Below, in pieces: positions 38,006 through 47,413 of a DNA stretch of 64,000 nt. Made by a program: the position numbers and the translations under genes. Source of the stretch: an uncultured Pelagibacteraceae bacterium (GTDB lineage Bacteria; Pseudomonadota; Alphaproteobacteria; Pelagibacterales; Pelagibacteraceae); NCBI GenBank assembly GCA_902578775.1, contig CACHEF010000001.1:1-64000 (forward strand), in the 5' to 3' direction. Numbering within the stretch: the first letter of the stretch is position 1; each line of letters begins with the position of its first letter. Below the pieces are notes generated by a model, which saw nothing but the letters and a program-made list of their open reading frames with translations, searched no databases and was not told the origin of the DNA.

Positions 38006-38617
38006 TTGAAAAAAAATAGAATTTCAAAAAATTGGATTAATAAACAAAAAAAAGATATTTATGTTCGTCAATCTAAAATTGATGGGTTCAGAGCTAGATC
38101 CGCATATAAATTAATTGAAATTGATGAAAAGTTTAAAGTGTTTAAGGATGGAGTCTCTGTGATAGATATTGGTGCAGCACCTGGAAGCTGGTCTCAATAT
38201 GCATCAAAGGTTGTAAAAAATGGAAATATTATCTCAATAGATTTAAAAAGAATGGAAGAAATAAAAAATACTATTCAAATCGAAGGTGATTTTACAGAGC
38301 CTGGTATCCAAGAGAAAATTAAAAAAAATCTCAATAATCCAGTTGATATAGTAATGTCTGACATGGCAATAAATACTACTGGAATAAAAGACATTGATGC
38401 AATCCAAACTGGAGAGTTATGTAAAGAGGCAATAGTTTTCGCAAAAGATGTAATGTCTGAAAAGGGTATTTTTATTGCAAAAATATTTATGGGAAGATCT
38501 TTTAATGAAATTGTCGCACTAGGAAAAAAAATTTTTAAAGAAGTGAGGGTTTTTAAACCTAAGTCAAGCCGCAAAGATTCTAAAGAGAGTTTTATTATTT
38601 GTAAAAATCTTCGATAG
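38006..38617 (+). CDS. rlmE: 23S rRNA 2'-O-methyltransferase RlmE (FtsJ)
   Basis: Methylates U2552 of 23S rRNA (E. coli numbering). It shows the RrmJ fold: ARSAYKLIEID, SAM site VIDIGAAPGSWSQ, catalytic aspartate in MSDMAINTTG and the AKIFMG lysine. At 203 residues it is full length. The start is TTG at 38006, the first base after the upstream stop (KKNRISKNW follows). An ATG alternative is not available near the N terminus. Last gene of the psd operon. Confidence 0.93.
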   Translation: MKKNRISKNWINKQKKDIYVRQSKIDGFRARSAYKLIEIDEKFKVFKDGVSVIDIGAAPGSWSQYASKVVKNGNIISIDLKRMEEIKNTIQIEGDFTEPGIQEKIKKNLNNPVDIVMSDMAINTTGIKDIDAIQTGELCKEAIVFAKDVMSEKGIFIAKIFMGRSFNEIVALGKKIFKEVRVFKPKSSRKDSKESFIICKNLR

Positions 38618-38647
38618 CCCTTTAAAAAATAAAGGAATCGTATATAA

Positions 38648-39730
38648 ATGATCATGGTTCCTATAAAAGAAGCACTTACCTTTGATGATGTTACATTAGC
38701 TCCAAAGTATTCATCAATTTTACCTTCAGAAGTTGATACGAGTATTAAATTAACTGGAAAACTTAAATTAAAAATCCCATTATTATCGTCAGCAATGGAT
38801 ACAGTTACCGAAAGTAAAATGGCAATAGCGATTGGTAAGGCTGGAGGTATTGGTGTTATTCATAGAAACTTAGATGTTAGACATCAAATTAACGAAATTC
38901 GAAAAGTAAAAAAAAATAAATTATTAATTGGAGCAGCAGTTGGTGCAGGCCCCAAAGAATTTGAACGAGCAAAGGGAATTCTTAGAGAAGGTATAGATTT
39001 AATAGTCGTAGATACTGCACACGGCCATACTAAAAAAGTTTCTGAAATTGTGAGGTTTATAAAAAAGATTAAACCTAAAAAAACTGCTCTATGCGCAGGA
39101 AATATAGCAACACCGGAGGCCGCTAAATTTTTACTAAAATTAGGAGTAGATATTATTAAAGTAGGTATTGGACCGGGCTCAATATGCACAACACGTTTAG
39201 TTGCTGGAATAGGAGTACCACAACTCAGTGCAATTCTCTCTGTAAGGAATGGAATAAAAAATAAAAATGTAAAAATCATTTCCGATGGTGGGATTAAATA
39301 TTCAGGTGATTTAGCTAAAGCTTTTGCTGCAGGAGCAGACGCTGTAATGATAGGTTCATTATTTGCAGGGACGGATGAAGCCCCAGGAAAATTAATTAAA
39401 AGAAAAGGAAAATATTTTAAGAGCTTTAGAGGTATGGGATCTATTGGTGCAATGAATAAAGGTTCTGCTGATAGATATTTTCAATCAAAACAAAAAAACT
39501 TATCTAAATATGTTCCAGAGGGTGTTGAGGGCTTCGCAAAATATAAAGGCGATGTTGCTAGTATAATTTATAAATTAGTAGGTGGCTTAAAATCATCAAT
39601 GGGATATCTTGGATCTAAGCAAATAAAAATTTTGAGAAATAAACCAAAATTTGTAAAAATTACTAAAGCTGGTTTTTACGAAAGTATGGTTCATAATGTT
39701 GATATAGTTAAAAGTGATACAAAATATTAA
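38648..39730 (+). CDS. guaB: IMP dehydrogenase lacking the CBS domains
   Basis: Oxidises IMP to XMP, the first step to GMP. Blocks typical of IMPDH rather than GMP reductase are present: ALTFDDVTLAPKYSSILPSE, SSAMDTVTE, catalytic C180 in GPGSICTTR, and the flap RGMGSIGAMNKGSADRYF. At 360 residues it is about 125 short. The gap falls near residue 88 (NEIRKVKK then NKLLIGAAVG), exactly where the regulatory CBS pair normally sits. Start could also be the second ATG at 38654. Followed by a TPR gene and guaA, overlapping by one base. Confidence 0.95.
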   Translation: MIMVPIKEALTFDDVTLAPKYSSILPSEVDTSIKLTGKLKLKIPLLSSAMDTVTESKMAIAIGKAGGIGVIHRNLDVRHQINEIRKVKKNKLLIGAAVGAGPKEFERAKGILREGIDLIVVDTAHGHTKKVSEIVRFIKKIKPKKTALCAGNIATPEAAKFLLKLGVDIIKVGIGPGSICTTRLVAGIGVPQLSAILSVRNGIKNKNVKIISDGGIKYSGDLAKAFAAGADAVMIGSLFAGTDEAPGKLIKRKGKYFKSFRGMGSIGAMNKGSADRYFQSKQKNLSKYVPEGVEGFAKYKGDVASIIYKLVGGLKSSMGYLGSKQIKILRNKPKFVKITKAGFYESMVHNVDIVKSDTKY

Positions 39731-40167
39731 TGATAAAATTTACTAAAATAATTTTTTTTATTTTTTTCTTTTTAAATTTATCAGAATTTACTTTTGCGAA
39801 AGAAAATTTTTTTGAAGAAGGTGTTAAATTATTCAAAAAAAAAAAATATGAAGACGCAAAATTTTCATTTGAAAGAAGCATAGTTTTTGATCCTAAACAC
39901 GCTAATTCTTATTTATATTTAGCTAAAATTTATAAAGAACAAAAAGATCAAAAAAAAGAAGAAAATAATTTAAAAACAGCTTTACTGATTGATCCAGTAA
40001 ATGAGGAAGCAATTTTAATGTTAATGGAAATTGGAATAAAGAAAACAAATTACTCTAAAGTAAAAGAATTATCTGAAAGGTTTACAAAAGTTTGTAAAAA
40101 TTTATGTAATGAAAATAATAAAATTTTACAGGAGTTAAAAAATTTAGAACCAAAAAATGAGTCTTGA
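39730..40167 (+). CDS. Small secreted or membrane-anchored TPR-repeat protein
   Basis: 145-residue protein with an N-terminal signal or anchor ([17 protein letters not shown]) and then about two to three tetratricopeptide repeats (for example [26 protein letters not shown]). Two cysteines lie near the C terminus (KVCKNLC). Function is unknown. It is wedged between guaB and guaA, sharing 1 base with the first and 11 with the second, so all three should be co-translated. A link to purine synthesis is not obvious for an exported protein. Confidence 0.75.
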   Translation: MIKFTKIIFFIFFFLNLSEFTFAKENFFEEGVKLFKKKKYEDAKFSFERSIVFDPKHANSYLYLAKIYKEQKDQKKEENNLKTALLIDPVNEEAILMLMEIGIKKTNYSKVKELSERFTKVCKNLCNENNKILQELKNLEPKNES

Positions 40168-41716
40168 TTTAAATTTAAACAAGATCTTAATAATTGATTT
40201 TGGTTCACAATTTACCCAGTTAATTGTTAGAAGAATAAGAGAGCTTGGTGTTTATTCGGAGCTAGTAAGTCACAAAAAAATTAAAAGTAACCAAATTAAA
40301 TCTAATACGAAAGGAATAATTTTTTCAGGAGGACCTTTAAATGTTTATCAATTAAAAAATAATTTATTTGATAAAAATATATTGAAACTTGATATTCCTA
40401 TTCTTGGTATATGTTTTGGACATCAAATTTTATCAAAATTTAATGGTGGAAAAGTTAAACAATCCAAACATAGAGAATTTGGTTTGGCAAATATTTATAA
40501 AAGAAATAATAGCTTATTGTTCAAAAATTTTTTTAATAAAAAATTTAAAAAAGTTTGGATGAGTCACGCTGATCAAGTTTATAAATTGCCAAAAACGTTT
40601 GATGTTATTGCATCAAGTGAAAATTCAAAATATGCAGCAGTAGAAAGCAAAAACAAAAAATTTTTCGGTGTTCAATTTCATCCAGAAGTAACTCACTCTG
40701 AAAATGGAAAAAAAATTTTTAGTAATTTCATATCAAATATTTGTAAAATTAAAAAAAATTGGTCTTCTAAAGATCAAAAAATCAAATTAATTAAAGAAGT
40801 AAGACAACAAGTTGGCAATAACAAAGTAATTTGCGCTTTATCAGGAGGGGTAGATAGCAGTGTTGTTGCACAACTATTAAATAAAGCTATTGGCAAAAAA
40901 CTGTATTGTATTTTTGTAAATACAGGTCTTTTAAGAAAAAATGAGGAAAAACAAGTTGTTCAAACATTTAAAAGGAGGCTGAAAATTAATTTGATTTATG
41001 TAAATGCTGAAAAAGAATTTCTTAGAAAGCTAAAAAATGTTTCAGACCCAGAAAAGAAAAGAAAAATTATAGGAAACTTATTTATCAAAATATTTGAGCG
41101 CTACTCAAAAAAGATTAAAAATGTAAAATACTTAGCACAAGGTACTTTATATCCAGATTTAATAGAGAGCAGATCTGTAACTGGTAGCCAAACTTCAAAA
41201 ATTAAATCTCATCATAACGTTGGTGGATTGCCCAAAAGAATGAAATTAAAGTTAATAGAGCCGTTAAAGTTTCTATTCAAAGATGAAGTTAGAAAATTAG
41301 GACTGGAATTAAATTTAAATAAAGAAATAATATCGAGACATCCTTTTCCTGGCCCAGGTTTAGCTATTCGAATGCCAGGTATAATTACTTCAGAAAAGAT
41401 AAAGATACTAAAAGAGGCAGACTTTTATTTTATAAATTCATTAAAAAAAAATGGGCTTTACGATAAAATTTGGCAAGCTTATGCTGCGTTACTTCCTGTA
41501 AAAACTGTAGGGGTTATGGGTGACAATCGAACATATGAATATTTATGCTTGTTAAGAGCTATTACCTCAGAGGATGGTATGACTGCTGATTTTTACGAGT
41601 TTAAAAAATCATTTATTCAAGATATCTCCAATAAAATTGTTAATAGCATCAGAGGAATTAATAGAGTAGTTTATGATGTGACCTCAAAACCTCCAAGTAC
41701 TATTGAGCTAGAATAA
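40157..41716 (+). CDS. guaA: GMP synthase (glutamine-hydrolysing)
   Basis: Converts XMP to GMP with glutamine as ammonia donor. The class I amidotransferase domain has the nucleophile in [10 protein letters not shown] and His/Glu in FHPEVTHSE. The ATP-pyrophosphatase P-loop is [12 protein letters not shown]. The C-terminal dimerisation domain includes [12 protein letters not shown] and ends [13 protein letters not shown]. The length of 519 is standard. It completes the guaB-TPR-guaA unit and is followed by panB 2 bases later. Confidence 0.98.
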   Translation: MSLDLNLNKILIIDFGSQFTQLIVRRIRELGVYSELVSHKKIKSNQIKSNTKGIIFSGGPLNVYQLKNNLFDKNILKLDIPILGICFGHQILSKFNGGKVKQSKHREFGLANIYKRNNSLLFKNFFNKKFKKVWMSHADQVYKLPKTFDVIASSENSKYAAVESKNKKFFGVQFHPEVTHSENGKKIFSNFISNICKIKKNWSSKDQKIKLIKEVRQQVGNNKVICALSGGVDSSVVAQLLNKAIGKKLYCIFVNTGLLRKNEEKQVVQTFKRRLKINLIYVNAEKEFLRKLKNVSDPEKKRKIIGNLFIKIFERYSKKIKNVKYLAQGTLYPDLIESRSVTGSQTSKIKSHHNVGGLPKRMKLKLIEPLKFLFKDEVRKLGLELNLNKEIISRHPFPGPGLAIRMPGIITSEKIKILKEADFYFINSLKKNGLYDKIWQAYAALLPVKTVGVMGDNRTYEYLCLLRAITSEDGMTADFYEFKKSFIQDISNKIVNSIRGINRVVYDVTSKPPSTIELE

Positions 41717-41718
41717 AA

Positions 41719-42507
41719 ATGAATAAAAAAATTCAAGATCTCGTTAAAAAAAAAAATAAATCAAAAATAGTTTGTCTTACAGCTTACTCAAAAAAAATTG
41801 CATCAATTTTAGATAATCACTGTGACATTGTACTAGTTGGTGACTCTCTTGGCTCAGTCCTTTATAGCTACAAATCTACTAAAGAAGTTACTTTAGAAAC
41901 TATGATTAATCATTCTAAAAGTGTGAGGCTCGGGGTAAAAAAATCAATCATGATTGTTGATATGCCATACAATACATATCGAAATCCAAAAGAAGCCTTA
42001 AAGAATGTAAAATTAGTAATGAAAAAAACAAAATGTGATGGAGTTAAACTTGAAGGAGGTAAAAAAATTATTTCTATAGTTAAGAATTTAATTAAAAATA
42101 AAATACCTGTGATGGGTCATGTTGGAATTTTACCTCAAACAGATAAAAAATTTAGTTTTAAAGGAAAAAAGCAAAAAGAGATAAACAGAATTTTAAACGA
42201 TACTAAACTTTTAGAAAATGCTGGTGCGTTTTCTATTGTACTAGAGTGTATCGAAACAAAACTTTCAAAACAAATAACCAAAAATATAAAAATTCCAACA
42301 ATTGGAATAGGTTCATCTTCAAATTGTGATGGCCAGGTATTAGTAATTGATGACTTAATTGGGATGAGTGATAGCAAATTTAAATTTGTAAAAAAATATG
42401 TCGATTTAAGTAGAATTATTAATTCCGCAGTAAAAAAATACAAAAATGAGGTTAAAAATAAAAAATTTCCAAAAGCGATACACTCTTTTGCTAATTTAAA
42501 ATATTAA
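41719..42507 (+). CDS. panB: Ketopantoate hydroxymethyltransferase
   Basis: First committed step of pantothenate synthesis, adding a hydroxymethyl group from methylene-THF to 2-oxoisovalerate. Conserved blocks are LTAYSKKIASILD, VLVGDSLGSVLYSY, VDMPYNTY, VKLEGG, GHVGILPQ and IGIGSSSNCDGQVLV. The length of 262 is normal. The partner panC is not in the window. It overlaps the aldehyde dehydrogenase gene convergently by 4 bases. Confidence 0.95.
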   Translation: MNKKIQDLVKKKNKSKIVCLTAYSKKIASILDNHCDIVLVGDSLGSVLYSYKSTKEVTLETMINHSKSVRLGVKKSIMIVDMPYNTYRNPKEALKNVKLVMKKTKCDGVKLEGGKKIISIVKNLIKNKIPVMGHVGILPQTDKKFSFKGKKQKEINRILNDTKLLENAGAFSIVLECIETKLSKQITKNIKIPTIGIGSSSNCDGQVLVIDDLIGMSDSKFKFVKKYVDLSRIINSAVKKYKNEVKNKKFPKAIHSFANLKY

Positions 42508-43985
42508 CCCATTGTAAAAGGATCAGTCATTGGTTCTTCTGATGAGTTATACCATGTGGTCTTTATTCTTGTGTACTCTTTAATAGACTCAATTCCAGCT
42601 TCTTTACCGTAACCACTGTCTTTAATACCTCCAAAAGGAGCCATTGGAGAGATCAATCTGTAAGTATTTATAAAAACAATACCAGCACGAATTGCTTTAG
42701 ATACCCTTAAGCCACGTGCAAAATTAGATGTATAAACTCCTGATGAAAGTCCATATTTATTATCATTCATTTTATCTATTACCTCATCCTCTTTATCAAA
42801 TTTCATTACTGATAATATTGGACCAAACAATTCATTTTCTGCAACTGGAAGACTATGATTTTCACATTCTATAATTGTTGCTGGAAAGTAATATCCTTTA
42901 TTTGAAATAGATGATCTTTTTCCACCACATCTGACTTTTCCACCTTGTTCAATAGTAGCTTTAATATTTTTTTCTATATTCTCTAATTGTTTAAAACTAT
43001 TTAATGGCCCCATTTGAGTATCTCTTTCCATCGGGCTACCTAATTTTATTTTTTCAGCTTTAGAAATTAATTTTTTTAAAAATTCATCATAAATACTAGA
43101 TTGTAAATAAAGTCTTGATCCTGCAATACAACTTTGACCGCTTGCTCCAAATATTCCTGCAGTAATTCCATTTAAAGCATTTTCTTGATCGGCATCATCA
43201 AATACCACAACTGGACTTTTGCCACCGAGTTCCAAACTCACTTGAGATAAATTTTCTGCAGAATTTTTAACAATATGTTTTGCAGTTTCAGGTCCACCTG
43301 TGAAAGCTATTCTTTCTACTAAAGAGTGAGTAGTTAATGCTTTACCACACGGATCACCAAGTCCGGTAATTATATTAATAACTCCTTTTGGTATTCCAGT
43401 TTTTTCAATTAATTTTGCAAACTCCAATAAAGTTACAGGAGCAAGTTCAGATGATTTGATTACGACAGTATTTCCCATCGCGAGAGCTGGCGCAAGTTTC
43501 ACTGCTGTTAAGAGCATTTGAGAATTCCAAGGGATAATTGCAGCCACAACACCAATAGGAATTCTTGTCGTTGTAACTTGCATATCTGGCTTGTCTATTG
43601 GAACAACTGTTCCTTCTACTTTGTCAGCTAAACCTGCAAAGTAATCATAATATTCTGCAATATAATTGGCTTGAGTTTTTGTTTCTCTATAAAGTTTTCC
43701 AGTATCGATAGTTTCTATTTTTCCAAGGTATTCTGCATTAGCTCTAAGTTGATCAGCAATTAATTTTAAATATTTTGCTCTTTCTTTTGGATGAAGTGTA
43801 GACCAATTATTTTCAAAAGCTTTTTGAGCTGATTGAACAGCTTTATCCACATCATTTTCATTAGCCTCTGGAACAGTTGCCCAAACTTCATTATTTTCAG
43901 GATTTAATGTTTCAATTTTTTTTCCAGAGGATGAATCTAACCATTCACCATTAATATACATTTTAAAATCTTTAATTTTTGACAT
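42504..43985 (-). CDS. NAD(P)-dependent aldehyde dehydrogenase
   Basis: ALDH-superfamily enzyme oxidising an unknown aldehyde. The catalytic cysteine lies in SGQSCIAGSRL, the general-base glutamate in SLELGGKSPVV, and the N-terminal cofactor block is IIPWNSQML. The 493 residues resemble the betaine-aldehyde or hydroxymuconic-semialdehyde type. It is the last gene of a four-gene minus-strand run (LLM enzyme, AA_synth, alpha/beta hydrolase, ALDH) with gaps of 0 to 4 bases, so its substrate is likely a product of those enzymes. Confidence 0.92.
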   Translation of the reverse strand: MSKIKDFKMYINGEWLDSSSGKKIETLNPENNEVWATVPEANENDVDKAVQSAQKAFENNWSTLHPKERAKYLKLIADQLRANAEYLGKIETIDTGKLYRETKTQANYIAEYYDYFAGLADKVEGTVVPIDKPDMQVTTTRIPIGVVAAIIPWNSQMLLTAVKLAPALAMGNTVVIKSSELAPVTLLEFAKLIEKTGIPKGVINIITGLGDPCGKALTTHSLVERIAFTGGPETAKHIVKNSAENLSQVSLELGGKSPVVVFDDADQENALNGITAGIFGASGQSCIAGSRLYLQSSIYDEFLKKLISKAEKIKLGSPMERDTQMGPLNSFKQLENIEKNIKATIEQGGKVRCGGKRSSISNKGYYFPATIIECENHSLPVAENELFGPILSVMKFDKEDEVIDKMNDNKYGLSSGVYTSNFARGLRVSKAIRAGIVFINTYRLISPMAPFGGIKDSGYGKEAGIESIKEYTRIKTTWYNSSEEPMTDPFTMG

Positions 43986-44768
43986 CTAATTATTAATAAA
44001 ATTTTTAATTTTTATATTAACATCTTCTACACATTCTATACTACAAAGATGTTTTCCATTTTGAATTTCAATATAAGTTGAATTAACAAGGTCTTTAACC
44101 AATTCTTTAGACATTTCCGGAGTTGAACCAACATCATCTGAACCAGTCATTACTAAAGTTTTTCTATCTATCTTTTTAATGGCTTCAAAATCATCATAAT
44201 GATTAGCAAATAACTTATAAGCTTTAAGGAAGTTTTTGTGATCATTTGGTTCTTTATTTAAGATATTCATAAAAAATTCATAAGTTTGCGGATTATTTTC
44301 AAGATATTTGTCACTGAACCATCTTTTTAAAGCTTGTTTAGAAATTGGTTTATTTAATTTTGCTTGATTATATCTATCTAATACAAGAGATCTTTCTTTA
44401 TCCGACCTTTTATAAGTAGTGCCAATTAATATGAGTTTTTCAACTTTTTTTTGAAAATGTGATGAAAAATCTAAAGCGATTAGAGATCCTAAAGAAAAAC
44501 CTATAAGATTTATTTTTTCTATTTTTAAATTTTCTAAAATTTCTAAAAGTTGGTTAGAAAAATCTTTAAGATTTAACTTGTCTTTATTGCACGGTGTCTT
44601 TCCATGACCTAATAAATCATAAGTTAAAGTTGAATATTCATTGAAATAACTTACTTGATAATTCCACATTTGATGATCAAGACCAACCCCATGTACAAAT
44701 ACAAGAGGGATAGTATCTTTTTTATTAAAAAAATAACAATTTTGATTTTGATCAAAATTAAGAGACAT
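43986..44768 (-). CDS. Alpha/beta-fold hydrolase
   Basis: Hydrolase of the 3-oxoadipate enol-lactonase / RutD-like group. The oxyanion segment is VFVHGVGLDHQMW, the nucleophile elbow is GFSLGS (serine), the acid is near LVMTGSDDVGS and the histidine is in NGKHLCSIE. The length of 260 is normal. It sits immediately before the ALDH gene, with no spacer, and after the AA_synth gene. A ring-opened lactone, ester or amide substrate is plausible from context, but unproven. Confidence 0.88.
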   Translation of the reverse strand: MSLNFDQNQNCYFFNKKDTIPLVFVHGVGLDHQMWNYQVSYFNEYSTLTYDLLGHGKTPCNKDKLNLKDFSNQLLEILENLKIEKINLIGFSLGSLIALDFSSHFQKKVEKLILIGTTYKRSDKERSLVLDRYNQAKLNKPISKQALKRWFSDKYLENNPQTYEFFMNILNKEPNDHKNFLKAYKLFANHYDDFEAIKKIDRKTLVMTGSDDVGSTPEMSKELVKDLVNSTYIEIQNGKHLCSIECVEDVNIKIKNFINN

Positions 44769-44772
44769 TAAA

Positions 44773-45360
44773 TTATTTGGGATCTAATCCCATTTCTTTC
44801 ATATCTTGATAACGATCTCCAGTTCTCGCATGCGCTCTACCACTTGATGCACCACCAATTGCAATTACAATTTCATCATCAAATGGAGCATCATGAATAG
44901 TAAATTCGTGAGTTAAATAATAAGGTCTCAAACCAGAGTCTTTCTTATGCATCATTGGAATAGATATTTTAGATCCTGCTGGACCTCTTGTGTTTGTAAA
45001 ACTTAAATATGAAGTACCACCAACAGCATCTCTAAATTTATTACCAAATCTTAATGTATGAATAAAAGCTGATGCATGTTCTATTTCACCATTCAAACCT
45101 ACAGTTCCAGCTTTTCCATAAGCTAAAATTTTTTCAGGTGATTCAATTTCTTTAATTAATTCTGGAACTAATATATCACCAAGTTCTGGAGCTAAATCTA
45201 AAATGATTGGTTTTAAATCTTCTACAAATCCTTGTCCAGCCCATGGATTTTTAAAAACAGCTGCCACCGAAACCATTAAAACTGGATTCTTCGCTTCCTT
45301 ACCACCCTCGATAAACGTTTTATCTACAAATTTTGTAAACTTCCTTAATTCAAGTTTCAC
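44773..45360 (-). CDS. AA_synth (DUF1185) family protein
   Basis: 195-residue protein of the poorly characterised family named amino acid synthesis (PF06684-like). The recognisable stretch is VLMVSVAAVFKNPWAGQGFVEDL, followed by YGKAGTVGLNGEIEHASAFIH and AIGGASSGRAHARTGDRYQDM. No signal peptide or membrane helix is present. Its start overlaps the LLM gene stop by one base, and such proteins recur beside luciferase-like monooxygenases in other proteobacteria. The reaction is unknown; the family name is not evidence of amino acid synthesis. Confidence 0.75.
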   Translation of the reverse strand: MKLELRKFTKFVDKTFIEGGKEAKNPVLMVSVAAVFKNPWAGQGFVEDLKPIILDLAPELGDILVPELIKEIESPEKILAYGKAGTVGLNGEIEHASAFIHTLRFGNKFRDAVGGTSYLSFTNTRGPAGSKISIPMMHKKDSGLRPYYLTHEFTIHDAPFDDEIVIAIGGASSGRAHARTGDRYQDMKEMGLDPK

Positions 45361-46526
45361 TAACTAGCTTTCTCTATATCATCGTTATCAAAATTAATTT
45401 TAGGTATCACTTCATCATTAAACAGTTTTATACTTCTCATACAAGCTTTGTGATCAATTCCAGGAAAGTTTGACCAAACTTGTAAGTTTTGTAAATTTAA
45501 TTCTGATTTCAATTCATTAATTTTGTTTACTACATACTCAGGAGTGCCAAATAATAGATTTCTTTTGTGTAAGAAATCATAATTAAGAAGATCTAATTTA
45601 TGCTTTGTCTCCGGTAATTCCTCACCTGGATCCATATGATTTCCTAAACCTCTCCAGTGACAAACCCATCTCATATAATTTATAATGTGTTCGCCCGCTA
45701 ATTTTTCTGCCTCTTCCATTGTTTCCGCAACAAACATATCCCTAACTAAAGAAATTCCTTCTCCTAATGGAACATCTCTATTTTCAGCTTTAGATTTTGC
45801 ATCTCTATATATCTCAAATCTTTTCTTTAAAGCTTTTACAGTAGGTATCCACATTATAGTGTTTAGACCATTTTGCGCCGCCCATTCAATTGATCTTGCA
45901 CCATCTACAACCTGCCAAATTGGAGGATGAGGCGTTTGTTTTGGTTTTGGAACAATACTTATTTTTTTAATTTCATTTGTTTTTGTATCTAAAAACTTTT
46001 CACTTGGTGGACTCATATCATGTTGCCAAACAAAATTTGGTGATGGATAAGTATAAAATTCACCTTTATGACTAAAAAATTCTTTAGTCCAAGCTTTTTT
46101 CATTATTGTTAATGTTTCATCAAACAATCTAAAGTTTTTAGCTTGATCTTTAAGGTCAGCTTCTTTATTCATATTAATTGCTTCCCTTCCATAAATACCT
46201 CTACCGATTCCAACCTCAACTCTTCCATTGGATAATTGATCTAACAGGGCGATATCTTCTGCCAATCTAATTGGGTTATGGAAAGTAATAACATTACAAG
46301 CTTGTCCTATTCTAATTTGTTTAGTTCTCGCAGCTGCATCTACACCCATCATTATAGGGTTTGTACAAGACTCCATTCCCTCATGATTAAAGTGATGCTC
46401 TGTGTACCAAATAGAGTTCCAATTATTTTCATCACAATAAGTAGTGATCTCCTTAGTTTCATCTAATAATTGTTGATAGGGTTTGTGATTCCAGTTTGTG
46501 GTATTGCAAAAATAACCGAATTTCAT
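45360..46526 (-). CDS. Luciferase-like (LLM) flavin-dependent monooxygenase
   Basis: FMNH2-dependent oxygenase of the bacterial luciferase superfamily. Recognisable blocks are WYTEHHFNHEG, RIGQACNVITFHNPIRLAEDIALLDQLSNGRVEVGIGRGIYGRE and the C-terminal FGTPEYVVNKI. At 388 residues it is somewhat long for LLM enzymes. A near-perfect AAGGAGGT ribosome site lies 4 bases upstream of the ATG. It leads a four-gene operon and faces the racemase-family gene across a 140-base divergent gap. Relatives attack alkanes, sulfonates, pyrimidines (RutA) or N-methylpyridinium rings; the substrate here is unknown. Confidence 0.88.
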   Translation of the reverse strand: MKFGYFCNTTNWNHKPYQQLLDETKEITTYCDENNWNSIWYTEHHFNHEGMESCTNPIMMGVDAAARTKQIRIGQACNVITFHNPIRLAEDIALLDQLSNGRVEVGIGRGIYGREAINMNKEADLKDQAKNFRLFDETLTIMKKAWTKEFFSHKGEFYTYPSPNFVWQHDMSPPSEKFLDTKTNEIKKISIVPKPKQTPHPPIWQVVDGARSIEWAAQNGLNTIMWIPTVKALKKRFEIYRDAKSKAENRDVPLGEGISLVRDMFVAETMEEAEKLAGEHIINYMRWVCHWRGLGNHMDPGEELPETKHKLDLLNYDFLHKRNLLFGTPEYVVNKINELKSELNLQNLQVWSNFPGIDHKACMRSIKLFNDEVIPKINFDNDDIEKAS

Positions 46527-46530
46527 TCGA

Positions 46531-46538
46531 ACCTCCTT
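46531..46538 (-). promoter_or_regulatory. Unusually strong Shine-Dalgarno of the LLM gene
   Basis: On the minus strand AAGGAGGT precedes the ATG at 46526 by four bases. Full-length anti-16S complementarity is rare in this window, where most genes have weak or no visible site, and implies high translation of the catabolic operon. Confidence 0.7.
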
Positions 46539-46666
46539 AAATAATTAAATCTAAGACGATCGATCCCACTTTCGTATTTTGTAAATATCGACGAGTTATG
46601 TATCGCTTATAGAAGACTTTAATTTAACTAGACTATTTAATCAATATATATTTAATCAAGCTTTAA

Positions 46667-47410
46667 ATGAAATTAAATAAGGTAGAACCAAAATATCTAA
46701 AAAAGCACAACCCTAGAGTAGGGCTGATTACATTGGCTAGTGATTTCAGAATCGAAAAAGATTTTAGCAATGTAATTTATGGTAAGGATATTGATTTATA
46801 CTGTAACAGAATTAAGTCTTACAACCCTTTAACAAATGAAACATTAAAAAAAATGGCTGATGATATTCCAAAAGTTACTGAGAACATTTTGCCAGATCAA
46901 AAACTAGATTGTGTTGCATATGGTTGTACCTCTGGAACAATTGCTGCTGGGTATCAGTCAATTTTTGAGAAAGTAAATTTAGCAAAACCGAACACTAAAG
47001 TTACAACACCAATAACATCTGCAATAAATGCGTTAAAAAGTTTAAAGATAAAAAGATTATCAATTTTTACACCTTATACAAATGAGATAAATCAATCGGT
47101 AATCAATTATTTTAAAAAAGAATTCATTGAAATAGATGAACTTTCTTATTTTGATATAGCCTCTGATCTAGATATTGGTAAAGTTGATCCACAACATGTA
47201 TTTGATACACTTACAAAAATAAACTTAACCAAAAGTGATGCTCTGTTTATTTCTTGCACAGCATTACCAGTACTATCGGTAATTGAAGAATTAGAAAAAA
47301 AAATCAGCAAAGTTGTTTTATCAAGTAACCAAACTTTAATTTGGGATACTCTTAAAGAAATTAATTGTAATGATAAAGTTGAGGGATTTGGTGAATTATT
47401 TAATAATTAA
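46667..47410 (+). CDS. Asp/Glu racemase superfamily protein (maleate isomerase / EutA-like)
   Basis: Cofactor-independent enzyme of the arylmalonate decarboxylase, maleate isomerase and Asp/Glu racemase clan. The two catalytic cysteines typical of the clan are visible in AYGCTSGT and ISCTALPVL. The length of 247 is normal. Proteins of this type are called EutA in ectoine-degradation operons. It is followed 3 bases later by an M24 hydrolase that resembles EutD/DoeA of the same operons. The substrate is not determined. Confidence 0.82.
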   Translation: MKLNKVEPKYLKKHNPRVGLITLASDFRIEKDFSNVIYGKDIDLYCNRIKSYNPLTNETLKKMADDIPKVTENILPDQKLDCVAYGCTSGTIAAGYQSIFEKVNLAKPNTKVTTPITSAINALKSLKIKRLSIFTPYTNEINQSVINYFKKEFIEIDELSYFDIASDLDIGKVDPQHVFDTLTKINLTKSDALFISCTALPVLSVIEELEKKISKVVLSSNQTLIWDTLKEINCNDKVEGFGELFNN

Positions 47411-47413
47411 GTT

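Noticed and set aside
38884..39279. Antisense ORF inside guaB
   Set aside because: Mirror frame of the catalytic core of IMPDH, no independent support.
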